A DNA stretch of 64,000 bases, from assembly GCA_018105865.1 (NCBI GenBank), contig CM030834.1, positions 18,349,719 through 18,413,718 of the forward strand. Reading direction: 5' to 3'. This stretch comes from Metaphire vulgaris (lineage: Eukaryota > Annelida > Clitellata > Crassiclitellata > Megascolecidae). Position 1 is the first letter of the stretch; each line of letters starts with the position of its first letter. The translations under genes and the position numbers were made by a program. The notes under the pieces are model-generated. The model saw nothing but the letters and a program-made list of their open reading frames with translations. It was not told where the DNA came from and searched no databases. Shown piece after piece: positions 14,001-22,814 of the stretch.

Positions 14001-17000
14001 TACCAGGAAATACAGGTAAAAGAATGTCAATAAAAATAATTCCACTTTTCTTACTTTTGTTTGTTTTCATGATATACAGCAGTGTCACATGGTTGTTGAT
14101 AAAGAAACTAAAAAGTAATAAACTTTAATCAAGACTTATGGATATATTATATATTATTATTAAAGTTAAGATTACTGTGGTAACTAATCCATAAGGACTA
14201 CATAAACACATTACAGTGTCAAAACAGAATCATAACTAGTTCGAAACAGCCAGGTCTTTAAGCGCTTCTTAAACGTATCTAGTGATGGTCTATGCCACTA
14301 ATTCTTTGCAATCTTCACAACTTATAAATAAATGTATGCTCATAATCGGTCTGAGAAACTTCAAGATCTACGCTAAACCTTCTCATCGGTGATTCTCATT
14401 AAGACATCAGCAAAGACTATTCAAAAGAATATTTAACTCTCACTCCTCTATTGAATGAAAACATGGTGCTTTAATTCCTACAGTAACTGAGCATTCAATG
14501 TCAGGGCAAGACCAGAGATTATCGCACTTAGTATAGACATTGAATGACTTGATTAATAGTATGAGACTGCATTCAAGTCATCACTTGTAAGTCCATAAAC
14601 ACAGCCACAGAATGCAGTGAATAGAAATGAACCCTCCTGTGACTAAGTAAACGTATTGAAAAACGCAAGAACAAAGACAGGGCATTAGAAATTGCATACT
14701 TGTAGAAATACAGGATTAATTTCTTTGGAATGGGGACCAGTAAACTTTAGACAAATATTCTAAGGGCCAGTCTTGTCTGTCAGCAGACTTAGTTGCAATG
14801 ACGTATACATTGTGGAGAAACTTTTCCTAACAAGCAAAAGACCATTGCCAAAAATTTTGCCAAATAGTTAACCTCCCAGGAAAAATTCATGTCTATATTA
14901 AGTCAAGACTATAAAATGTTTTTCAATACATTATGCATCTTCAATAGAAACACAACTATTGGCATTAAGGACTCAAAAAAATTTACCGATCCACTCAAAG
15001 ATTTCATCTTATCCAGAAAAGAATGCGATGCCTCAGCCCTGCGCTGTAGTAAAACAAATCAAGCCATTACGTTATTCTTATCAGGTCGCTTCAGCCACAA
15101 CTGCCAAGATCTTTTATATAACATTGCCACAAAGTAAAATTGAAATTAAACTCAGTAACAAAGCGGTAAACGTAAGTTGAACTCAAGATAATATTCTAAC
15201 AGAGAAACAAAGAGCTAATCTAATTTAAATAAATAAGCTGAGCATTGAGATATTCAGCAAATGCGCTAATTTAGGTCACAAATGCTTACTAGTATTAAGA
15301 ACACAATCCAATATAAACAGCAATAAATTTACAGAAGCCCATCAACGTCACCTGCTGGTTTAATAAAAATCCCTAGACATCAAGCCACAAAATGTGTCAC
15401 ACATGCACACATTCAGTGTTAAATACTGGCAAAACATCACAGACGCTCACTCGATTTTCAAGCAGAACTTGTTCAAGGCAGCTCAACTGAGGTTTCAGTT
15501 CCTCCTTACCGCCTCCAGCTTCATTTTCCAAATCTCTATCGTCCTTGTCAGACCTTGCAAGCGAATCTTCCAGATTTTCCTACAGAAAGCAATGCAGTTT
15601 GTTTAAACATTACTTGTGATTAGGATTAGGACTGCAAATATCGTACAGAATTATGAAGCATATTGAATGTGTACTCTTGATTTTCGATGAAATGGTAGTG
15701 GTGCAGTTAAGCACAGCGAATGAGTTAAGTTTCAGGTACCTACCACTTGGTAAGACACCACCACCTATTTAACGCTTTTGGTCAGGCCATAAAGCTATGT
15801 CATGTCATCTACTAATCAGTGATAAGCTCTGGACTCATGCATGACTTGGTCATCAACATTTTAGTGTCATCAATTGGTTAAAAAGTCTCCTACATGTTCA
15901 TCTTCAAATGGCTTATTCATATAGTTCAATCAGGTAGACAATTTCATGCTATCATACTAAAACAAGATATACGTTCTAAACATAAATTTTGCTTTACATT
16001 ACAATGGGGCGAAAAACATCTCAAACCTTTATGCAACTTTCACAATGTATACTGACATAAATTATCACATCCATGTGCTAAATAAGCATGGTGTACACTG
16101 TACATGACAGATGTTTCAAACAAATTTCCAAATATGAAATTAAAAAGCAGCACGTGGTTAGTCTATAAAGCATAACAACCAGGAATATTTTTACAACCCC
16201 TAACACCCCCCCCCCCCCAATTTGAGCTCGACACCCCTCAAAATTTGGTAATGTGACAAGGGTATGCATACAAAATGCATATTAATTAGCCCTGAACACC
16301 CCCCCCCCAATGGAGAAGAACACCCCCAACTATTATCCTCGGATGACCTTTTTTGCTTGTCAGACTTTTTCGGTAGAGACTTCCAAACTCTGACACCTCC
16401 CCAGATTTTCCTGACACCCCCAAATTCACAGTCCTACAATCCTAGAAAATAACCACACACACCCAGATTTTCCCGACACCCCCCTTCAAATTCACAATCC
16501 TAGAAATAACCCTGATAACAACATACTGAAAGTAAAAGCAAGTACTCTTGTTACTCTGCCACAACTCAGTGCCATTAATTACAGAGTCAGAACACATTAT
16601 GCTGCAATAAAAACAGTACACCTGCATAGTACAATTCTCACAATAATTCAATAATGAGAGACAGTCAAACATTGGCCTCAGCTGCTAGAAATGTAAGGCC
16701 TTGACTGTCAATCATATCCTTAAGCTTCACTTGCAGAACAGGTGTGCCAGGACGACTTGTAACATTAATTTCCAAAATAAATGTACGACCCCGCGTAACA
16801 GGTGAACGCCACACCTTACAATGCAAACAAAGAGGACTATGAATTACCAAGGACTATATACACCTACCAGAGTGCTACGCAGTTTGGCAAGAGCCATTTC
16901 GTTGTGAAGAATGGTCGAGTCAAGGCGGTTCACGCGCTGAGACAGTTCTTCCTTCGGACACTTTGTCGCTTCCTTGTTACCATAGTCGGATGCCTCTGCA

Positions 17001-17774
17001 GACAATTCCCTTGACCGATAGCACAAGGCCCCTTTCTGTCAACAGACATATCAAGAACTGCGGTTACTACGGGTCAACGTAGAAAGACAACCGCCACCAA
17101 CATCACACATTCAGTTACATAAAACTGTTAACCCCTTTCCGGCATAGTTGTTTTTTTTGAAAACTCTCCACAGACGGAGAATTTTTGGTGAAAAATAATT
17201 GTTGGGCTAAAGCTTGTGTTGTGTTATATTATTATCTTGCACTATTTTCGTGTGACCTAGTTTCACTGAGTTGCTAAGTCATCAACTATTACCCGGCATA
17301 TCTTAGATCTATGCGATATACGAGTGGAAACTGAAAATAATTTATAGGACATAAATAGGGGTTTTTCCGAGTTATCTTGGGCTCCGCCGTTTGAGATTGG
17401 TTTCCGCTGCCCGAGTTATCCCGGGTCACACCGTAAAGGAGTTAAAATGCCTAATCGCAATAACCAAAATAAGATCCTTTCCAGAAATCAATTCTCCTCA
17501 CAACTATTGATCTTAACTAACTGCTTGAGTACCAGTTACCATGGCAAAGACACAAATATACTCATGCACAGGCTTTGATTCTGGTGTCACCAACTGTCAA
17601 CTACTCACCTTCCAATATTCTTGAATAGGATCAACGCTCACTAAATGCTCATCCAGCTTAATCTTCTTTGTTGCACTGTAAGATGGGTGCTGCTGATTCG
17701 TATAGTCTGCTATTCGTTTTATACATCTGCCTTCGTGTAATACATCAGATGAAAACATCACCTGTTCCATCCTA
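1512..17774 (-). CDS. NCOR: Nuclear receptor co-repressor (NCoR/SMRT/SMRTER family), 20 linked exons
   Basis: Scaffold co-repressor that recruits and activates HDAC3 and binds unliganded nuclear receptors in the nucleus. The joined exons give about 1,600 residues, against roughly 2,400-2,500 in vertebrate NCoR. In order: an N-terminal coiled coil (CPKEELSQRVNRLDST), a conserved linker (LEQVLLENRRRAEASHSF; LYQQPCDTAVYHENKQ), helices (MTFKKRLVAYLKNRDE; LREYFDRIFPEMQKQ), SANT1/deacetylase activation domain (WTDHEREIFTEKYVRNPKKF ... YYLTKK), a low-complexity middle with GSIMAGTP and LLHNDFLTAQQ, then CoRNR-like helices ELIEKII and SLDAIV. YYLTKK carries the Tyr and Lys residues that contact HDAC3/inositol phosphate in SMRT. 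All junctions are GT/AG with matching phase. SANT2 was not found. Transcript start and N-terminus are unresolved; upstream tentative exons are listed separately. Confidence 0.93.
2031..2150 (-). CDS. NCOR: NCoR-like exon
   Basis: Acceptor TTCAATAG; encodes RMSSPDDVHSSSRASSADDH and a short continuation. The phase matches both neighbours (2 nt in, 1 nt out). The donor (CTG/GTCTGT) is weak, so the 3' edge is less certain. Confidence 0.65.
2545..2725 (-). CDS. NCOR: NCoR-like exon
   Basis: Acceptor TTTCTAG; donor CAA/GTATGC. Encodes a hydrophilic segment beginning QKQQVENENPCQTIQ. Length 181 nt links phase 0 to phase 1 as required by the flanking exons. Confidence 0.7.
3134..3393 (-). CDS. NCOR: NCoR-like exon after the last CoRNR-type helix
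   Basis: Acceptor TTTTTCAG; donor CAT/GTGAGA. Encodes VGDNQMAMRTFIADSDS and ends LFSWKTKLLREH. The split codon with the upstream exon gives valine (G/TT). Confidence 0.85.
4033..4216. mobile_element. hAT-like MITE, CAGGGATATTT family, in NCoR intron
   Basis: Ends CAGGGATATTTCTAGG and TAAAAATATCCCTG; 184 bp. Flanked by exact 8-bp direct repeats AATCCAAT (4025-4032 and 4217-4224). The interior is G-run rich. It shares ends and interior with the copies at 16180-16514 and 37064-37417 but is shorter. Confidence 0.85.
4435..6102 (-). CDS. NCOR: NCoR-like large exon with GSI-x-GTP element and two CoRNR helices
   Basis: 1,668 nt, acceptor TTGGACAG, donor CTCG/GTGAGT. Encodes the GSIMAGTP motif, which resembles the repeated GSI-x-GTP units of vertebrate NCoR, and LLHNDFLTAQQIRTMQ, which resembles the vertebrate ILNDYITSQQ segment. 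Then come KISAAELIEKIINNQIS (an IxxII CoRNR box) and, near the end, GESLDAIVESVARN (an LxxIV-type box). These contact the receptor groove when ligand is absent. The rest is Gln/Pro/Ser rich and probably disordered. Confidence 0.93.
6237..6688. mobile_element. hAT-like non-autonomous element, TAGGGCTGTCA ends, in NCoR intron
   Basis: Ends TAGGGCTGTCA and TGACAGCCCTA with exact 8-bp TSD ATTTCGAT (6229-6236, 6689-6696). Subterminal GGGTACCCG motifs occur at both sides. 452 bp, no transposase. It fills most of the 0.6-kb intron. Confidence 0.9.
6729..7391 (-). CDS. NCOR: NCoR-like exon with an extra CoRNR-like helix
   Basis: 663 nt, acceptor GGTTTAAG, donor AAATG/GTTGGT; phases match both neighbours. 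Begins DYVKAAADDDNESVAT. Near its end it encodes SPTRIRDLIHAAIEKNLQAI, an amphipathic helix fitting IxxxIxxxI and loosely the CoRNR pattern. The remainder is low-complexity and hydrophilic. Confidence 0.88.
8203..8320 (-). CDS. NCOR: NCoR-like exon
   Basis: Acceptor TTTTTTCAG; donor CCAA/GTAAAA. Encodes IVATDASLKVSDQRIQ and ends EGVDEMP. Phase 0 in, 1 out, in agreement with neighbours. Confidence 0.8.
8688..8913 (-). CDS. NCOR: NCoR-like exon
   Basis: Acceptor TTCACTTAG; donor GAAAAG/GTACAG. Encodes EQFLSSGNVPNISCEQKN, then Ser/Pro-rich sequence ending ANKSFEK. The first codon is shared with the 53-nt exon upstream (TG/T, Cys). Confidence 0.78.
9050..9180 (-). repeat. tRNA-derived SINE, family A (copy 1)
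   Basis: The minus strand reads GATGGCAGTGTGGGTTA (A-box-like), then GCGGGTTCAAGCCCCG (B box), then a tail containing CTTTAAATCATGCTAAG. Closely similar copies lie at 57743-57889 (+) and 61408-61555 (-). It starts about 10 nt after the 3' end of the tRNA-Thr gene on the same strand. Confidence 0.8.
9190..9261 (-). tRNA. tRNA-Thr (anticodon UGU)
   Basis: 72 nt, full cloverleaf. The acceptor stem GCCTCCA pairs with TGGGGGC (one G-U pair). D arm with TAGCTCAGTGGTTAGAGCA (A box), anticodon stem CTGGT/ACCAG with loop CTTGTAA (anticodon TGT), T arm GTGAG-TTCAATC-CTCAC (B box). No intron. It lies in an NCoR intron, same strand. Pol III terminator: no T-run directly follows, because the SINE begins about 10 nt downstream. 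Confidence 0.93.
9411..9463 (-). CDS. NCOR: NCoR-like short exon
   Basis: Acceptor CACTTTTAG; donor TTG/GTGAGC. 53 nt encoding NNMKEEKTEDRHFLIEP plus two bases of the next codon. It occupies the place between SANT1 and the spacer where SANT2 is expected. Confidence 0.65.
9523..10377 (+). mobile_element. Non-autonomous Helitron in NCoR intron
   Basis: The 5' end starts TCTTAATAAATAAAAAG after a host A. The 3' end has a perfect 7-bp hairpin (ACCCAGC at 10343-10349, GCTGGGT at 10363-10369) 4 nt before the CTAG terminus, followed by host T. TC start, 3' hairpin, CTRR end and A-T insertion are the Helitron hallmarks. No terminal inverted repeat or TSD is seen. The interior is a GA-rich block (about 10105-10340). 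No Rep/helicase, so it would need an autonomous partner. Confidence 0.85.
10378..10759. other. Intron remainder, no feature seen
   Basis: AT-rich intron between the Helitron and the second SANT1 exon. I read it on the minus strand for a SANT2-like pattern (spaced Trp residues, K-x-Q-C-K-N) and saw none. Confidence 0.5.
10760..10867 (-). CDS. NCOR: NCoR-like exon: second half of SANT1/DAD
   Basis: Acceptor TTTGATAG; donor GCAGCT/GTACGT. 36 codons: SVQDCVQFYYLTKKEVGY and a basic tail. It corresponds to the vertebrate SVPDCVLYYYLTKKNENY helix of the deacetylase activation domain. The YYLTKK core that engages HDAC3 and inositol phosphate is intact. Confidence 0.95.
10992..11061. repeat. (ATC)n microsatellite, tail of a LINE fragment
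   Basis: About 70 bp of ATC repeats (GAT on the minus strand) directly downstream of the reverse-transcriptase tail at 11064-11305, so it is probably that element's 3' repeat tail. Confidence 0.9.
11064..11305 (-). mobile_element. Non-LTR retrotransposon 3' fragment
   Basis: The minus strand encodes RRKMNFFGRICRMKDNRLVK, RGRPRREWLDDIEEW and, after a frame disturbance, KMETNCESG-type residues. The GRPRRxWLDDI-W motif is the usual C-terminal end of RT-encoding LINE proteins. Strongly 5' truncated; no endonuclease or RT core. Confidence 0.85.
11484..11735 (-). CDS. NCOR: NCoR-like exon: start of SANT1/DAD
   Basis: Acceptor GTCATTTAG; donor AACAAG/GTTTGC; 84 codons, phase 0 at both ends. Encodes SMKVMKKLRSLAAHPPPLL, RLCFLNENGIVEDP, then WTDHEREIFTEKYVRNPKKF and GLIASLLENK. 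The match to vertebrate WTDHEKEIFKDKFIQHPKNF-GLIAS is close. SANT1 with its N-terminal extension forms the HDAC3-binding platform. Confidence 0.97.
12125..12215 (-). CDS. NCOR: NCoR-like exon
   Basis: Acceptor TTTTTGTGGCCAG; donor ACTGAG/GTAGAG. 30 codons containing LKLNLSHEPKCNVNEACDK and DMDVETE-like acidic residues. Weak resemblance to the SEHEISEIIDGLSEQE region; accepted because position and both phases fit. Confidence 0.65.
12453..12498. repeat. (CCG)n(CCA)n microsatellite in intron
   Basis: CCGCCGCCGCC followed by a CACCAC run. Confidence 0.9.
12639..12713 (-). CDS. NCOR: NCoR-like exon, conserved helix
   Basis: Acceptor TTCATCAAG; donor CAGAG/GTATGA. Encodes SKKLREYFDRIFPEMQKQEE, matching vertebrate SKTREYYEKQFPEIRKQREQ. 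Split codons on both sides give Arg. Confidence 0.93.
12973..13058 (-). CDS. NCOR: NCoR-like exon, conserved helix
   Basis: Acceptor TTAATTTAG; donor CAGAG/GTTTGC. Encodes SEKLNEHWNQLYGVWKKKME, matching the vertebrate QRYDQLMEAWEKKVDRIEN helix. Phase 0 in, 2 out. Confidence 0.93.
13680..13746 (-). CDS. NCOR: NCoR-like exon, conserved helix
   Basis: Acceptor TTATTTTAG; donor TTCGA/GTGAGT. Encodes FMTFKKRLVAYLKNRDETQQ, matching vertebrate VMRKKLILFFKRRNHARKQ. Confidence 0.92.
14055..14107 (-). CDS. NCOR: NCoR-like exon, conserved linker
   Basis: Acceptor ATTACTTTTTAG; donor CAAAA/GTAAGA. 53 nt encoding FLYQQPCDTAVYHENKQ, nearly the same as vertebrate LYNQPSDTKVYHENIK. Ends two bases into a Lys codon completed by the next exon. 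Confidence 0.95.
14145..14300 (-). mobile_element. Non-LTR retrotransposon tail fragment
   Basis: The minus strand includes TTTAAGAAGCGCTTAAAGAC then CTGGCTGTTTCGAACTAG, readable as FKKRLKTWLFRTS, a typical L2/CR1-type C-terminal end. A related copy lies at about 61255-61405. Confidence 0.55.
14987..15043 (-). CDS. NCOR: NCoR-like exon
   Basis: Acceptor TTTTACTACAG; donor GGATCG/GTAAAT. 19 codons RRAEASHSFLDKMKSLSGS, matching vertebrate RKKAEEAHKIFEGLGP. Phase 0 at both ends. Confidence 0.92.
15451..15579 (-). CDS. NCOR: NCoR-like exon
   Basis: Acceptor CTTTCTGTAG; donor AATCGA/GTGAGC. 43 codons: an acidic/Gly linker starting ENLEDSLARSDKDD, ending LEQVLLENR, which continues into the next exon like vertebrate IVQIIYDENRKKAEEAH. 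Confidence 0.9.
16180..16514. mobile_element. hAT-like MITE, CAGGGATATTT family (copy 2)
   Basis: Ends CAGGAATATTTTTAC and TAGAAATAACCCTG; exact 8-bp TSD ATAACAAC (16172-16179, 16515-16522). 335 bp, C-run rich, with the core motif GATGACCTTTTTTGCTTGTC at about 16342. NCoR intron. Confidence 0.9.
16673..16818 (-). other. Unassigned open stretch inside NCoR intron
   Basis: After GCATTGTAAG the minus strand is open for VWRSPVTRGRTFILEINV, TSRPGTPVLQVKLKDMI and DSQGLTFLAAEANV to TGA. It reads like real protein and would continue in frame from the upstream exon, but I recognise no family. It could be an alternative terminal exon or a retrocopy fragment. Confidence 0.35.
16868..17035 (-). CDS. NCOR: NCoR-like exon: N-terminal coiled coil
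   Basis: Acceptor TCTGTTGACAG; donor ACTCTG/GTAGGT; 56 codons, phase 0 at both ends. Encodes CPKEELSQRVNRLDSTILHN, aligning with vertebrate SKEELIQSMDRVDREIAKVE. In vertebrates this region is the repression-domain-1 coiled coil that binds GPS2 and TBL1. Confidence 0.92.
17609..17774 (-). CDS. NCOR: NCoR-like exon, first well-supported exon
   Basis: Donor TGGAAG/GTGAGT is strong. The acceptor is either GTGTAG (start 17774) or 3 nt later (17771). Encodes YSATKKIKLDEHLVSVDPIQ, resembling vertebrate LESKRPRLEQVSDSHFQ. It needs a preceding exon ending two bases into a codon. Confidence 0.8.
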
Positions 17775-18811
17775 CTACACATTGAACACAGTCCACAAAA
17801 ACATAACTTTACTTTTATACAAATGGCATAGTCATTCTTTTCTAAAATTTCTAAATTATTTATATTCAGCTCTATAATTTAGCATAACTGAAATGACCAG
17901 CTTGGTCTCCTCATCAGTAATTAATAGGGTAATGTCTGCCAAGGTGTGAGTAATAACTCAAAAGGGATAGACAGATTTACTGAAGGATCACCAGCCAAAA
18001 ATATAGAAGTCATTTTACAGAGCCTAGAGAATTTTCTCAATCAAGTTGCTATTTTTTTTTGTTTCAGAAATATAATGCAAGTGTGCATGTCAGTTCCAGA
18101 TGCTCGAATCTTGTTGCTTATGTTCCACCTTCAAAGTTGGAATTAGCATGCTGACGCAACTCACGATATAAACAATTTTTGAGGATTAAAAGCAATCGTT
18201 GTGATGTGAGCCATAACAGGAGGATAAAGATAACAAGGGATAACAAGGGATTGACACGAAATTCACTGCCTCAAGGGGTAATGGCTTTAAAGGCTTGTAA
18301 GAAAGAAATTTTATATATGATACCACGATTTTGATTAACAGTAACTCAAAACATTATAAAAATTCTTTTCAAATGTGGACAGCAAGTTAATGTGGCAGTG
18401 ACTTTTCTCACAGGGGTAATTGGGGAAGGAGTAGGGGAAAAGAAATGGATGGAAAGTGTACGAGGAGCTGTGGCAGAAAGATGAAAAGAGCTGCGGTCTG
18501 TTGACATGATTTCTGTAGAATTCGATCCACATTGCCCGCACCTGGCAGTTTTTTTTTAAAAAGGACATAGCCTGCGGGCAATGTGCTCAAAAATATGGTA
18601 CATGCTAAGTTACCAGTGTATACAATTTGCTTAATTTCAGAATTCAGCTATACACTACTATGTTAACAAATAAGGTAAGCAAGAAGACCTCTAGAAACTC
18701 AGCAACTAAAGCAATGCAGCACACAGTTTCAAATTTTGTACTGCAATATGCTAGCAACAAAGTACACAAGACACATTTTCAATTTACAGTTTTGAGTCTG
18801 TGTCAACACAC

Positions 18812-18876
18812 TGAACGCCTGTTGCAAATTCCACATGTCTTGTTCTCGGTTCTGCGTTATTTGTCTGCCAATTACC
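18812..18876 (-). CDS. NCOR: Tentative NCoR-like upstream exon
   Basis: Acceptor TTTTCCTGTTGTAG is good; the donor GTTCA/GTGTGT is weak. 65 nt giving GNWQTNNAEPRTRHVEFATG; TRHVEFA resembles vertebrate TRHQQEFA. Phases fit the neighbours (0 in, 2 out). Accepted only on that basis. Confidence 0.4.
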
Positions 18877-19145
18877 CTACAACAGGAAAATAATGTCATA
18901 TGCGAACAGGCACAATTTAAGATTTATGCATGCCGCCCCATTTCATCAGCAAGCCAAATCAGCATGTGACTACATAGCAATTGAGAAGGGAAAAATCAGC
19001 TTTTTCAGCAAACATAGTCAATGACAAAGTGACCACTGACCACTAATGAACTTTAATAATAACAGATATCAAGGACCTTTGCTTAACACAGACCGTTTTA
19101 CTTGGACCGGTTGAGACTCAAGAGTTTTCTTCTAACCCAGTTACA

Positions 19146-19396
19146 CAGAGGCGTAGCGAGGGGGCATATGCCCCCGGGCGCCAAGGTGAAGGGGCACCAA
19201 AATCGGGTATTTGGGTAAGTGAAATGCATAATAAGTAAAAGAAACATGTGCAAAGACCTTTTTTGCTCGTCAGCAATATAAGGAGAGGGGCGCCAAGAAC
19301 GATGTGACGACCTTTCTTTTTTTGCTCATCAGCAGTGTTAGGGGCACCAACGGTACACTTTGCCCCCAGGCACCGGGTACCCTCACTATGCCACTG
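19146..19396. mobile_element. hAT-like MITE, CAGAGGCGTAGCGAGG family (copy 1)
   Basis: 251 bp; ends CAGAGGCGTAGCGAGG and CCCTCACTATGCCACTG; exact 8-bp TSD CAGTTACA (19138-19145, 19397-19404). The interior carries two core-motif copies (about 19252 and 19304). The second copy of the family is 63004-63300. Confidence 0.9.
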
Positions 19397-19620
19397 CAGT
19401 TACATGGACTTTTGGTTAATGTTGATGCTCTCTTCCAGGGCCCCAAAGTCTTTGTTAGAGTGGTTTTACTGTATTGCCATCAGCATGGCTAAGAAAGCAT
19501 GCATTGAGCAGTATAGTCATAACCAAAGGCCCAGTCCCTTCTTGGCATAATTCAGGAATTCATTTGTAATTTTGACACAAAATTACAGAAACATTTGTCA
19601 ACGCTTGTTCAAATTCACAA

Positions 19621-19700
19621 TTCTGCATGATTGAATATAATTCTGCATGATTGAATATAATTCTGCATGATTGAATATAATTCTGCATGATTGAATACAT
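19621..19700. repeat. 20-bp tandem repeat, 4 copies
   Basis: Unit TTCTGCATGATTGAATATAA, three exact copies and a fourth diverging at its last bases. Confidence 0.98.
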
Positions 19701-20113
19701 ATATCAAAAATGCAACAATTTTATTGACACTGAAACCAGGTCTGAAAATGTGAACAAAAAAATCTGTGTCTGAAGATTGTCTGAAGCAGCTAGAATATAC
19801 AAATAAACAAAATGAGTTTTGCTCTGGTACGGTAATTACCAAAATAATTCAAGTAAATGCCCTTTCACAACAGTTTAACAGACTGAAAAGCCATATATAT
19901 GTTTAAGGAATCATACCCCTTGTAAGGAATCCTTGTTTTTGGTTAAAATCTGCTTATGGCACTATATAAATAGTCTAGTATACAATACAATACACTAAAA
20001 TACAATTAACATGAATTTGCATGTACAGACACAAGCCTGCATCAACATAACAACAGAGTTAATTTATAACTAATTTCTGTCAAAACTGCCCAGATAAATA
20101 CATCAACTAAACA

Positions 20114-20175
20114 AAAGTAGTGCTGTTCAACAATTAATTTTTTAATCACGATTAATCATGTGATTAAAATAACCA
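20114..20175. mobile_element. Possible hAT end remnant
   Basis: TAGTGCTGTTCAAC followed by a TTTTTAATCACGATTAATCA-like stretch resembles hAT ends known from several animal genomes. The other end was not found. Confidence 0.3.
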
Positions 20176-21019
20176 TGGTATTAACAATGAGACACCATCA
20201 GTAACTATAGGTAATAACCTTCGACATTTAACCAACACCTAAACTAGGACAACACTCAACAATGATTCATCCTACTTACAACCCACTAGATCTCACCTTG
20301 ACCTATATAGACAAAGCACAAGGCATCCCTGGAAAATTCCTATTTACTGAAAATGTACTGCACCAAATCTCATCTTAAATTTTAATGGAATCTGAGAAGC
20401 AAATTTGTTCTTAAAGAATGCTTCTAGCTAATATCAGTAAAATTTAATTATCTATACACTCCGGGAAAATGTAACAACAGAAAACAATGAACACCGCTGT
20501 TTCTCATGCAGAGTCCTGCAGAGCACCTACAGATCTGCATGTCATATTTTATTTTATGAATTGCTTATATTATATGAACCAAAGTGTTATGAAAGGACAC
20601 AAGTTATTAGGAAGAACTTTCCTGTTAACAATTAATTAATGATAAATTCCAGGAAAAAATAAATTTGGTTTAACAGTACAATTTTAGCCCCGGCAACTAT
20701 GATCAACAAACACAGGTGTTATGACACATGATATATTGAAGTGCATATATAGAATGTAATAAAAATATTAAAATAAAAAATTTAATAATAATATAATGGT
20801 GTGCACATAATGTACTTGTACTTTGGTGACAAATTCTAATAAGGCCAGATATAAAAATAGTGCATGCAACTGGACTCAACACAGTAGCCAATGATATATG
20901 GCTGAATACTCCACTACTGTTTCACATTTAATGTCCACATTTCTAAGTCACATAAAATTTATTATTCCTATATTCACACTATACAAAGATTTAAATGGAA
21001 ACATTACATTCTGAAATTA

Positions 21020-21177
21020 CATCAAAGGCATCATGATCATCATCATAATCAGAAAAATTGGTTACTCATCGGTAATGTAAACTGCTGTCTTCATCACGGG
21101 CTTAACCAGCTCAAAATTTCCTGCGGCAATAAAACTAGCGATGATCATTTACAATAATGGTAGGATATATATATATA

Positions 21178-21222
<45 letters not shown>

Positions 21223-21270
21223 GTCAAGAGGAATTTGGTAAGCAACTATGGTAAAATAAATCTACTACTG
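21020..21270. repeat. Local duplicated repeat, copy A, with (TA)n expansion
   Basis: Shares ATGTAAACTGCTGTCTTCAT, AATAAAACTAG and TCTGTCAAGAGGAA in the same order with 22815-23020. This copy carries a long (TA)n run at about 21164-21221. Confidence 0.85.
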
Positions 21271-21860
21271 AATGAATGCAAAAAAGTAAAATACTGAACA
21301 CAAACAATTCTCACCATGTTCATTTTTCCAGTGACAGATATGATTGTCAGGATGCTAGTTACTGCCACCCTGACTCTCAGGTCAAGATTTTACACCTAAG
21401 GTAATTAAGTATACATGACCTTACCAAAGCACATTGCCTACTATGAGATGTCTTCAGAATTCAAAGAAAGTGTCCTCATACGACCATATAGGAGTTAAAA
21501 GGAATTGACTGGAATAGGCTCGATTATTTTTTGAATGCATCGTCCAGTAACTGAAAAAAGTGCCCGAAAGAACAAAGAAGAAAGTTTGCATTATCACGAA
21601 AACATAAAAGGTGCCATGTAACTGCTTTTAACCCTCAAACTTCAGGAACTGAGTATACCGGTACTCGATTCTCATAGCATATGAATCCGAAGTATACGGC
21701 ATTTAAGGGTTAAGGACCTAAGCAGTCTCCTGAATATTACATGTATTAAAAGATTGTCACAGGGCCACACAATTATGGCCTGACGATGCTAAAAGTTATG
21801 CTCTATGTCTACACAATTCACTGTACTTCGCTTAATCTAACAGCAATACCAAATTCACAC

Positions 21861-22053
21861 CTGATCAGTAGATGTTGGAATGCTCTTCAGACAGTCATTT
21901 GATTTAAAAGCAATGGCCATCTGGTCAGACGCTGCAGACTCAAGCAATTCTCCAGTTTTCAGTCCAATCTGCATACCATCCGCTGGACATCGGCTCTGAC
22001 CGTGAGGCTGCGGTAGATTGCTTGAAATGTCATCACAAAGCATCATACTTGCC
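21861..22053 (-). CDS. NCOR: Tentative NCoR-like upstream exon
   Basis: Acceptor GATGCCATTTTAG; donor GATCAG/GTGTGA. 193 nt open, reading SMMLCDDISSNLPQPHGQSR onward, Ser/Gln rich as expected for the divergent N-terminus. No clear homology. Phase out (0) fits the exon at 18876. Confidence 0.4.
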
Positions 22054-22571
22054 CTAAAATGGCATCAGAAACACTTTGCTTTTTAATATTTCACAGCAGC
22101 AATCTTCAATAAAATTCAACATGAATTCCAAAATCCATGCAGTTCAGTAACACATTCCTGGAATTAATGAAATGAAAATGCAGACGGTCAATGCTGTCTT
22201 GGAGAAAAACGATCAGATCTAGGTCAGTTAACCCAATTACAAACATATATAACAGAACAGTACAGCTCAAGCCAATATCCATGTCAATGTATGGCTGTTC
22301 CACAAATGCTGTCTATATAGTTATGCATAATTATTGTATGTATGGACAAATGTAACATTTTATTAAAGTACCTAACTATCCAAAACTTAAAATGTCTTCC
22401 GAGATGACCAATGGTCTTGGAAGTAGAGGCTGAGTTGCTCAAGTGTCAAAGCAAAAACCTAGTCAAATGATTTAACCAACTTAAGCAACAAAGTGTGAAA
22501 AAAACAACTGGGAAGACAACATCGCAAAGTTTCTGTCCCAAATAGCACCAACAGGAGAGGATTACTGCTAC

Positions 22572-22676
22572 TTTTAGTACCGGACGTGTTTTGCAAACGT
22601 TTTTGGAATGCTTAAGGAAGGCAATTGGCAGGATATTCTGGTAACAACAAGCAGGATTCAGACACGGTTGATCATG
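22572..22676 (-). CDS. Tentative upstream exon
   Basis: Acceptor CTCTTTGCAG; donor CTAAAA/GTAGCA; 35 codons HDQPCLNPACCYQNILPIAF onward. Splice sites are decent, but the outgoing phase does not match the exon at 22053, so it is either not part of this gene or another exon is missing between them. Confidence 0.25.
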
Positions 22677-22814
22677 CTGCAAAGAGTATTTACCCTGAAA
22701 GAGATTAGCAGCAATATTTTGAAAAGTTGCCATATAATATTTTAATTTGCGATTGCTTCGATCAATGCCAGAGAATGATGATTCGTGAATGCTCTTAAAA
22801 GCCCTTCTCAAGTT

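Noticed and set aside
14705..14749. Possible extra NCoR exon (FTGPHSKEINPVFLQ) with AG and GT ends
   Set aside because: Flanking exons already join in phase and match the family without it.
19621..19700. CRISPR-like short regular repeats
   Set aside because: Direct tandem units with no spacers; eukaryotic DNA.
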